Position numbers and translations under genes: made by a program. Source: DATGZX01 sp035296965 (lineage in GTDB: Bacteria > Planctomycetota > Planctomycetia > Gemmatales > Gemmataceae). Taken from it: a stretch of 9,194 nucleotides of DNA. Shown here piece by piece: positions 1 to 5,515 of this stretch. The stretch spans positions 1 through 9,194 of the forward strand of contig DATGZX010000207.1 in the NCBI GenBank assembly GCA_035296965.1. Direction: 5' to 3'. The first letter of the stretch is position 1, and the number at the start of each line of letters is the position of its first letter. A model generated the notes under the pieces. That model did not search any database and was not told the origin of the DNA. It worked only from the letters and a program-made list of their open reading frames with translations.

Positions 1-380
1 CATGTGAAATCTTACGATAATCCCAGGAGAACGCAGCTGATATTGTCACTATGTGTTTTGCGAAATGGAGGTCTGCGATGCGGAAAAATCAGGGCGAACG
101 CCAGTTGGGCCTTCAGCACCTGTTAAACATGGGTTAGCGCGGAATCCGCGGTAGATACCACCTGCACCGTGCTTGTTGCTGCGTGCGGAAAGACTCACGA
201 ATCGCGCTTGGCTTGCGGCCTCTGGCTCTGGCCGTGCTCTCAGCATCGAGGTGGGCAGTCGTGGACTTTATCGCAACGCGGAGTTTCATCGACCGCCGTC
301 CGATGAAGTTGGGGGAAAGAGTTGGATGGAATGGCAGTTCTGGGCGAAATCTTGTTGAGGGAGAGACAACAACGAAACTT
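1..380. other. Stretch without a supportable gene
   Basis: Only short open frames occur here: about 65 codons on the minus strand (49-246), and 61 and 72 codons on the plus strand (173-358 and 183-401). None has a recognisable motif, and none is preceded by a convincing Shine-Dalgarno sequence. One plus frame is open from base 1 to a TAA at 124-126 (41 codons), so the tail of a gene outside the window cannot be excluded, but nothing in its translation is recognisable. A small inverted repeat (CGCGGA, one base, TCCGCG; 138-150) is the only structure seen. The stretch is best read as intergenic DNA downstream of csrA. Confidence 0.55.
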
Positions 381-413
381 CTTCGGTTGTGCCCATCCTA
401 GGCACAACCGAAG
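381..413 (-). terminator. Perfect 13-bp hairpin over the csrA stop codon; probable terminator and possible CsrA site
   Basis: The arms CTTCGGTTGTGCC (381-393) and GGCACAACCGAAG (401-413) are perfectly complementary around a 7-nt loop (394-400). Read on the csrA strand, the loop is TAGGATG, so the stop codon TAG is its first three bases and the last five codons form one arm. The sequence that follows on that strand is T-rich but interrupted (AAGTTTCGTTGTTGTC), so it is an imperfect intrinsic terminator. The loop carries GGA, as in high-affinity CsrA sites. Termination, 3'-end stabilisation and CsrA binding are all compatible with what is seen. Confidence 0.65.
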
Positions 414-700
414 CCCTCTTCGTCGATGCTCGCAGTTGACGGAGGTCTCTTTGTTACCCGCTCCGGTGCACGCTCAAAGCCACATTGCTGAGTAATACTC
501 AACCGTGACACGGGCACCGCTGAAGATAGCACCGGCGCTCCCTCCGCATAGCTGCAAGTCATTTCCTCTCGCAAGATGTTGATCGATTTCGGTGCCGCGA
601 TCCCAAGCCTGACCTCATCGCCGCGGCTCGCAATCACGGTGACAACCACTTGATCGCCAATCAGGATGCTTTCGCCTACCTTGCGACTGAGGACCAACAT
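398..700 (-). CDS. csrA: Carbon storage regulator CsrA with C-terminal extension
   Basis: CsrA is a small dimeric RNA-binding protein that controls translation and stability of mRNAs by binding GGA motifs, often at ribosome binding sites. Residues 1-47 match the family along their length: MLVLSRKVGESILIGD at the start, VRLGIAAPKSINILREEM at the end. The RNA-contacting Leu4, Arg6 and Arg44 are in their canonical places. The start is the ATG at 698-700, because the family begins exactly with MLVLSRK and AAGGA lies 7 nt upstream; a frame extending to 751 adds 17 unrelated residues. The protein is about 100 residues against the usual 60-75. The extra 53 residues (from TCSYAEG to the end) have no recognised domain, and their last codons form one arm of a hairpin. 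The gene lies 158 bp after the kinase stop, so it may have its own promoter. Confidence 0.93.
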   Translation of the reverse strand: MLVLSRKVGESILIGDQVVVTVIASRGDEVRLGIAAPKSINILREEMTCSYAEGAPVLSSAVPVSRLSITQQCGFERAPERVTKRPPSTASIDEEGFGCA

Positions 701-707
701 GTCGGAG

Positions 708-716
708 TCCTTTCCT
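708..716 (-). promoter_or_regulatory. csrA Shine-Dalgarno with two GGA cores
   Basis: On the minus strand the bases read AGGAAAGGA, and the last A lies 7 nt before the csrA ATG. AAGGA is a good ribosome binding site and supports the start at 700. The same stretch holds two GGA cores, one of which (AAGGA) fits the ANGGA core recognised by CsrA. Autoregulation at this site is possible, but purine-rich ribosome binding sites match ANGGA easily by chance. Confidence 0.55.
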
Positions 717-858
717 ATCTGCGGTCCAGCGCCAAGAGCACAGCCCGCCAATTCATGGCCATTTCATGCGCCCGAGATCCCCCGGTTGCGCCGTCTCTTA
801 ATACAGAACGGGAAACAAGACCAAAAGTGAGCGCGGTTTTTATGAAATTCGCAGTGAC

Positions 859-3438
859 TTATTTCTGCGCTGGCTTCTCGAGGCTTTCAAGGAGCAGCCG
901 GGCCTGCCGGTGATTGGGGGCACGCTCCAACGCGCGGTGAAGATAGGCGATCGCTTGGCTGCGCTTGTCCTGAGCAAGCGCGATCAGCGCGAGATCATAA
1001 GAAACGGTGCCTGGCGGCGCTCCCAAGCTCAAGGCACGCTCGAGGTCGCTAATCGCCTCCGCGAAGCGTTTCTCCTGCAAGCGCAACATGCCTCGGTTCA
1101 GTGCAGCCGCAGTCAGGCCAGGGTCGAGATCCAGGGCCCGGTCATAATCGCGGCTCGCCAGTTCCGTCTTCCCGAGTTCCGAAAATGTCAGTGCCCGGTT
1201 GTAATACATCCCGGCGAGGTTTGGCGCCGCTCCAATGCAGACGCTGAAGGCAATAGCAGCGTCTTCGTAGCGATGAAGGCCGAAGGCGCATAGGCCGTAA
1301 TAGTAATTCAACCAGCAATCCTGCGGTTGAGAACCCAACGCCTGTTTTAATTCCTGCTCCGCTCGCAGCAGATCGCCGCAACGAAAATAGGATCGTCCCA
1401 AAGCATAGCGTTCCCAAATGGTCCGCGGAATTGGCGATGGCCCCTGCGAAGGCAGCGCCAGTGGCACCCCGAGTGCTCGTCGATATCTGGCCTGCTCCAA
1501 ATTGAACACCGCACTGGGTCCGAAGAACGTGCGTGCCTCGTCCAACGTCCGCAACGCTTCGCGACAGGCTGTCGGAGCCTCGGCAGAAACCGCGGATCGA
1601 ACGCGCAGATCGGACCAAAGGACCGCCAATTCCACCAGGTCTGCGGTTGCTTCGCCACCTTTGCCAGGGCTCAGAGATGCCTGGATCGCATTGCGCCTTT
1701 CCCACAATTCTCGACAATTTTTGATAAGAGCGCTTAGGTGAGAAGTGGGAGGAAGGTCCATGCCAAATAAGACTCGCAACTGCTCGGTCAGTCCATGCAG
1801 TTCTTTAACGAGCCACTCTTTGTGGGCAGCTGCACTGGCCATGGCGACCTTATCGATCTGGTCCTGAAGTTGCTCGGTGAGATCGCGGGTGAATGGTAAA
1901 CCTTCCAGCAAGGTCAAGCCATGCCGCAAGCTCGCCTCGGCCTCCTCAAAATGGTGGCTGTCCTGCCACTGCTTCTTGCCTTCGGCGAGGGCCAATTCTG
2001 CTTCAGCAATTCTGTGCCTGATGTGGGACCAAGTGCCTACCGCCAGAGCCCCGGTCGCCAGCGTCGTGAGCGCTAACATGAGGAGGAAATAAAAGGCCGC
2101 CGGCTGCCGCCTGCGCCACTTTCGCCAGCGCTCCAACATGCTGCGGTTGCGTATTCCCCGCAACGGGCGATCGGTGATTTGTCTGCGCAGGTCGGCTGCC
2201 AGCTCGGCGGCGTTTGGGTATCGGTCTGCTGAGCGAGGCGACAGGCAACGAGCAATAATGTCCGATAGCCCTACGCTTATGTTTGCAGTGATGAGGTGCA
2301 ACGGCTTGGAACTGGCCGGGCTGACTGGCACAGTTCCGCCCAGTGCCTCGTACAACAACACCCCGAGGCTGTATAGATCAGCCCCAGCATCGACAGCATC
2401 GCGCACAGGGCCGCCTCGAGCCACAGCCTCCGCGGCAGCCCGCTGTTCAGGGGCCATATAGGCCGGGGTCCCACCCAGGCGGCTAGGCAGCGGTTTGTTT
2501 GGCAGGACAGGCTCGCGGGCCAGGTGGAAGTCCAGTAGCATCGGCTGTCCGTCGGCAGCGATCAGCACGTTTGATGGTTTCAAATCCAGATGCAAGAGAC
2601 CTCGCTCGTGTGCATATTGGAGCGCGTCCGCGCAGCCGGCTGCGATCCAGCAGATGGCCTGGACATAGGTGGCCCGGGCCAAGATCCTTCGGGAAGCACT
2701 GGCTCCGCAATCGGGTACGGGGTGGGCGGCCTGGATTTGATCCACGGCGTCCAGTAGATGCTTGCCGGTGCGTTGGCTGAACGGAATCGGCGCCAGCACG
2801 CGCAGGACCTCTGATAACGGAGCGCCCCCAAAGTATGGCATGCACAATAAGCGAAGGTGCCGGGCGCGGTCGTCGCGTGCGGCGTAGAGTGGAACGATGT
2901 TGGTGTGCTGGAGCCGAGCGAGAGAAAGATGTTCACGACCTGCCTGAGGAGTCAACTTGAGAACGACCAGGCGGTTCGCCAAGGCTGGCTGAGTCGCAAG
3001 GAAGACCCGGCCCAGGGAGCCACGGCCAAGCTCGGCCAGCACACGATACTCACCCAGGGATTCCCCAATGGCTGGAAACTGCGGAGCCACGCTAGGAGAA
3101 TCCAGAAGTTGGTGGCAGTCCTGGAGCGCCTGCAAGTGATCATGCCACTCGGGGAACCGCGAGAAGAAATCCGGCCAAATATCCTTCTGGCCCCGTTCCT
3201 GGCGGAGGAGGATCTCTTCGTAGATGATCTCGATGGCTGCCGTGGGTTGCTGTCGAAGCTCGGGATAGCGCGCAAAAAACTCTTCGGCCGGCGTCTGTTC
3301 GCCGCGTCCCCAGCATGCACGCATTTCGATGGCCAAGCGTCCCGCAAGCGCAACAGGCACTTCAAGCGCTTCGGTACCATCCCCGTCATCAGGGTTGATC
3401 AACCGATTGGCGGGGTGGGCAACATCCGAGGAATCCAT
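859..3438 (-). CDS. Membrane-spanning Ser/Thr protein kinase with C-terminal TPR repeats
   Basis: A Hanks-type kinase of about 859 residues. Residues 25-115 form a helical domain (EEFFARYPEL, DFFSRFPEWHDHLQAL) often placed before planctomycete kinases. The kinase domain (about 130-425) has the glycine loop GRGSLGRV (138-145), Lys161 in VVLKL, alpha-C Glu169, HLDLKPSN (283-290), DFH (303-305), APE (330-332) and ADLYSLG (353-359). HRD is therefore HLD and DFG is DFH, while the catalytic Asp285, Asn290 and metal-binding Asp303 remain. A basic stretch and one hydrophobic helix (about 449-467, FLLMLALTTLATGALAV) follow, then a helical region and TPRs (about 670-850). This predicts a cytoplasmic kinase and an exported TPR part. 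The gene follows the sigma factor closely, as in ECF sigma-kinase pairs of planctomycetes. The start is uncertain: I use the ATG at 3438, with AAGAG 5 nt upstream. A TTG at 3453 is the alternative and would add five residues. Confidence 0.9.
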   Translation of the reverse strand: MDSSDVAHPANRLINPDDGDGTEALEVPVALAGRLAIEMRACWGRGEQTPAEEFFARYPELRQQPTAAIEIIYEEILLRQERGQKDIWPDFFSRFPEWHDHLQALQDCHQLLDSPSVAPQFPAIGESLGEYRVLAELGRGSLGRVFLATQPALANRLVVLKLTPQAGREHLSLARLQHTNIVPLYAARDDRARHLRLLCMPYFGGAPLSEVLRVLAPIPFSQRTGKHLLDAVDQIQAAHPVPDCGASASRRILARATYVQAICWIAAGCADALQYAHERGLLHLDLKPSNVLIAADGQPMLLDFHLAREPVLPNKPLPSRLGGTPAYMAPEQRAAAEAVARGGPVRDAVDAGADLYSLGVLLYEALGGTVPVSPASSKPLHLITANISVGLSDIIARCLSPRSADRYPNAAELAADLRRQITDRPLRGIRNRSMLERWRKWRRRQPAAFYFLLMLALTTLATGALAVGTWSHIRHRIAEAELALAEGKKQWQDSHHFEEAEASLRHGLTLLEGLPFTRDLTEQLQDQIDKVAMASAAAHKEWLVKELHGLTEQLRVLFGMDLPPTSHLSALIKNCRELWERRNAIQASLSPGKGGEATADLVELAVLWSDLRVRSAVSAEAPTACREALRTLDEARTFFGPSAVFNLEQARYRRALGVPLALPSQGPSPIPRTIWERYALGRSYFRCGDLLRAEQELKQALGSQPQDCWLNYYYGLCAFGLHRYEDAAIAFSVCIGAAPNLAGMYYNRALTFSELGKTELASRDYDRALDLDPGLTAAALNRGMLRLQEKRFAEAISDLERALSLGAPPGTVSYDLALIALAQDKRSQAIAYLHRALERAPNHRQARLLLESLEKPAQK

Positions 3439-3471
3439 GACTACTCTTGGCAATTGGGCGGGCGACCTGCG

Positions 3472-4038
3472 TCATGCGCTCCGGGTTCGAGCCAACTCCA
3501 GAGCGAGTGTCCGCAAAACACGTCGAACGCTGCCGATATGAAGGCCCGTACGTTCTGCAATTTCCGATACGGGGACACCGTCGCGCTTCAGCCGCAAAAG
3601 ATTGTGATGTTCCGGTGGGCAGAGGGCGAGCATCCGCTGCCATAGCTCCTCGGCCTGGGCCGTCTCACTGGGCCGCGCTTCCAAGCTAGGCAAGAAGCAG
3701 GCAACGTCCGCATCACCCAGAGGCTCCTCGCGGTCGAGCGCGGGGCTGTGCTGCCGGCAGCGGTCGATGAAACGGTTCCGGGTCACTTTGACAAGAAATG
3801 CCTGGAGCTGCGCGGACGTGGTGAAGCGCCAGTCTGCCTCGCGGAAGCCCTCCAGGAGGTCTCGCCAGGCGGATTGCACAATGTCAATCGAATCGAATCG
3901 TGTGCGCAAACGTGCCGGGAAGAGCCGGCGCACGACTTGGCGAAGGTACGGCTCGTAAGCCACGAACACTTGTTCTGCAGCTTCCATGTCACCCTGGCAG
4001 AGCCTCTCCAGGAGATCGTCCAGCGCTGGTCTGCTCAC
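3472..4038 (-). CDS. ECF-type RNA polymerase sigma factor (kinase-linked type)
   Basis: A sigma-70 family protein of 188 residues, consisting of regions 2 and 4 only, as in ECF sigma factors. Region 2 spans about 18-95, with the core-binding stretch DSIDIVQSAWRD at 49-60 and the DNA-melting part around FLVKVTRNRFIDRCRQ. Region 4 spans about 125-185, with a helix-turn-helix at 158-178 (SEIAERTGLHIGSVRRVL) that would contact the -35 element. The start is a GTG whose first bases overlap the upstream stop (bases GTGA). GAGGA lies 9 nt upstream and AAGGA 3 nt upstream, so translation is probably coupled to the preceding gene. Its closeness to the kinase gene suggests activity controlled by phosphorylation, as proposed for kinase-linked ECF groups. 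That control is inferred. No anti-sigma gene is seen. Confidence 0.9.
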   Translation of the reverse strand: MSRPALDDLLERLCQGDMEAAEQVFVAYEPYLRQVVRRLFPARLRTRFDSIDIVQSAWRDLLEGFREADWRFTTSAQLQAFLVKVTRNRFIDRCRQHSPALDREEPLGDADVACFLPSLEARPSETAQAEELWQRMLALCPPEHHNLLRLKRDGVPVSEIAERTGLHIGSVRRVLRTLALELARTRSA

Positions 4039-5291
4039 AATTCCTTATCCTCTGGGAGCCCGGGGTCATTGGGCAGCCAACTCCACGTCAAGTCTTCATG
4101 GGTGACGAGGGCGACGACTTCCGGGAAAGCCCGCTGCAGACGCCGCCGGGCCATTTCCAACGCGACAATGCCGAAAGCGGCAGCAGTTACGAAAGTCTTT
4201 GACCAGCCAAAGCCGGCCGTCTTGCGGATTGCCGCTCCGCCGACAGCATCCAGCTCAGCGAGGAACTGTTGCAAGCCGCGCTCCAGAGCCGTAAGGTCGG
4301 TCGAGGCGATGTTGCCGAGGACGCCGGCAAGTTCGGGAGAGGGAGGCACCAAGTCGTCCGGCATGCTGCGCGAAGACTCGTTGGAGCGGAGCCAGCCGCT
4401 CAGAGGATTGGGAGTAGCTGGAAGGCTCCTTTCAGCTTCAACGGCAGCGCGCGGGGATGATGTCGCGGCGCCTTCACCGCTACCTTGTGCTGCGCCCGCA
4501 AAGTCTGGACCTCGTTGCGTATTGAATAACGGCGACAGTGCTCCGCGGTCGTCCGGGCGAGCTATGCCGTCGCTTACGCTTCTTTGGGAAAGGGAATCGT
4601 TGCTCAACTGCGGCGTTGGGCTAACGATTGGAGGCACAACGTCTGCTGCACGGAGTTGGAACGCTGGACGTGCCGGTAGGCTCTCGGGATCGGAAGGCGG
4701 CACAACTCTCGTCGAAGCCGGGGCTCTCGGCGCGGCCAAAGATCCGGATGTCTCGATCTCTCTTGGTAGAGCCGCCGTTGCCCGGAGGGCATGATCATCG
4801 ACCTGCCATGGCAGAGACAGCGCAGGCGCGGCGAAATCTGCTCCCTTAATTACAACCGTTCCAGCCTGCGGCGGGAGGCCAGCATCGACAATTTCCCCCG
4901 TTGAACCAAACGCATCGGCAGACATGCCGAGCACGCCGTTCGCGGGATCGTGGGTAAACTCGCTCGGCAGAACCTGGTGGTCCACCATGATCCTTTGCGC
5001 TTCAGGCACGGGATAGCCGAAGAGATCCCAGCCCGTCCCGATGGGTGAAGTCAACGCCTGACCGATAAAGTTCCTGCCGACTTCTTGAAGGCTAGATGCG
5101 GGTGCAACGATTCGAAGTTCTCGGGAATCCTCACTTCGAACAAGTGCTGGGACCGAACTTTCAGGAGCTGCAGGCAGAATCGTCAGGATCGATGTCCCGC
5201 TCGGAAGCCAGCGATCTTCCAGCGCTTCAAAGGAGAATGCAAGCGATCTGGATGGCTTACCCTGTGGTTTTGAGCCTCTGACATTGACCAT
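4035..5291 (-). CDS. LEDR-motif protein with probable C-terminal membrane helix, first gene of the sigma-kinase unit
   Basis: A 418-residue protein with no assigned function. A basic N-terminus leads into FEALEDRWLPSG (21-32), a motif of the LEPR/LEDR type common near the start of planctomycete exported and envelope proteins. Residues about 33-180 are of mixed composition. Residues about 182-312 are rich in Pro, Ser, Ala and Arg and look disordered. The C-terminal part looks ordered: DLTALERGLQQFLAELDAVGG (a possible amphipathic helix, about 332-352), then a short hydrophobic segment TFVTAAAFGIVALEMA (366-381) followed by ARRRLQR, as expected for a membrane helix with a positively charged flank. 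The start is the ATG at 5291, which has AAGGAGG 6 nt upstream; a frame opening at 5315 would lie upstream of that site. The stop overlaps the sigma factor start by 4 bp. This supports a shared role, perhaps as sensor or membrane anchor for the sigma-kinase pair, but the function is unknown. Confidence 0.82.
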   Translation of the reverse strand: MVNVRGSKPQGKPSRSLAFSFEALEDRWLPSGTSILTILPAAPESSVPALVRSEDSRELRIVAPASSLQEVGRNFIGQALTSPIGTGWDLFGYPVPEAQRIMVDHQVLPSEFTHDPANGVLGMSADAFGSTGEIVDAGLPPQAGTVVIKGADFAAPALSLPWQVDDHALRATAALPREIETSGSLAAPRAPASTRVVPPSDPESLPARPAFQLRAADVVPPIVSPTPQLSNDSLSQRSVSDGIARPDDRGALSPLFNTQRGPDFAGAAQGSGEGAATSSPRAAVEAERSLPATPNPLSGWLRSNESSRSMPDDLVPPSPELAGVLGNIASTDLTALERGLQQFLAELDAVGGAAIRKTAGFGWSKTFVTAAAFGIVALEMARRRLQRAFPEVVALVTHEDLTWSWLPNDPGLPEDKEL

Positions 5292-5297
5292 GTTGAG

Positions 5298-5304
5298 CCT
5301 CCTT
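5298..5304 (-). promoter_or_regulatory. Strong Shine-Dalgarno that fixes the LEDR protein start
   Basis: AAGGAGG on the minus strand ends 6 nt before the ATG at 5291. This is the strongest ribosome binding site in the window. It rules out the in-frame codon at 5315 and marks the first translated gene of the three-gene unit. No clear -35/-10 promoter could be placed in the 224 bp upstream (5292-5515). Confidence 0.75.
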
Positions 5305-5501
5305 GGCTCCCGCATTCCAAGTCAATTCGCGCACATGAGCTGTCTTGAGAACGAATCGGCATTTTACATCGAAAGGCACGAGTAAAGCAATCACGGGCTT
5401 GGCTCTGCCACATCCATTCAGCGTTACTTTCGTTGTGGAGGGCTTGGGACACGTCAAGGCGGCTTGGAAATGCGGCTAAAAAGGGTTCGCGTTGAGCCAT
5501 G

Positions 5502-5514
5502 GTGCCTTCGGCAC
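5502..5514 (-). repeat. Short hairpin right after the TPR-heme stop codon
   Basis: GTGCC and GGCAC flank the 3-nt loop GAA, starting one base after the TAG of the TPR-heme gene. A run of five T lies about 19 bases further on the same strand (plus-strand A run 5479-5483). The stem is short and not followed directly by T, so it is a weak terminator candidate at most. Confidence 0.3.
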
Positions 5515-5515
5515 T

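Noticed and set aside
183..401. Plus-strand frame of 72 codons starting with GTG, with a hydrophobic start
   Set aside because: It has no ribosome binding site and no recognisable motif, and it ends inside the csrA hairpin. It is most likely a chance frame.
2857..3645. Plus-strand frame of 262 codons
   Set aside because: It lies antisense to the kinase N-terminus and the sigma factor end, both of which are clearly recognisable on the minus strand.
3748..4794. Plus-strand frame of 348 codons
   Set aside because: It lies antisense to the sigma factor and the LEDR protein, whose frames have family motifs and ribosome binding sites. Its Ser/Arg/Ala-rich translation is typical of an antisense frame in GC-rich DNA.
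5452..5457. TTGACG on the minus strand as a possible -35 box for the three-gene unit
   Set aside because: No -10-like hexamer follows at 16-18 bp, so a promoter cannot be called.
5183..5500. Minus-strand frame of 105 codons in the gap before the LEDR protein
   Set aside because: It overlaps the LEDR gene by over 100 bases in another frame and runs across the strong ribosome binding site of that gene. No ribosome binding site or motif supports it.
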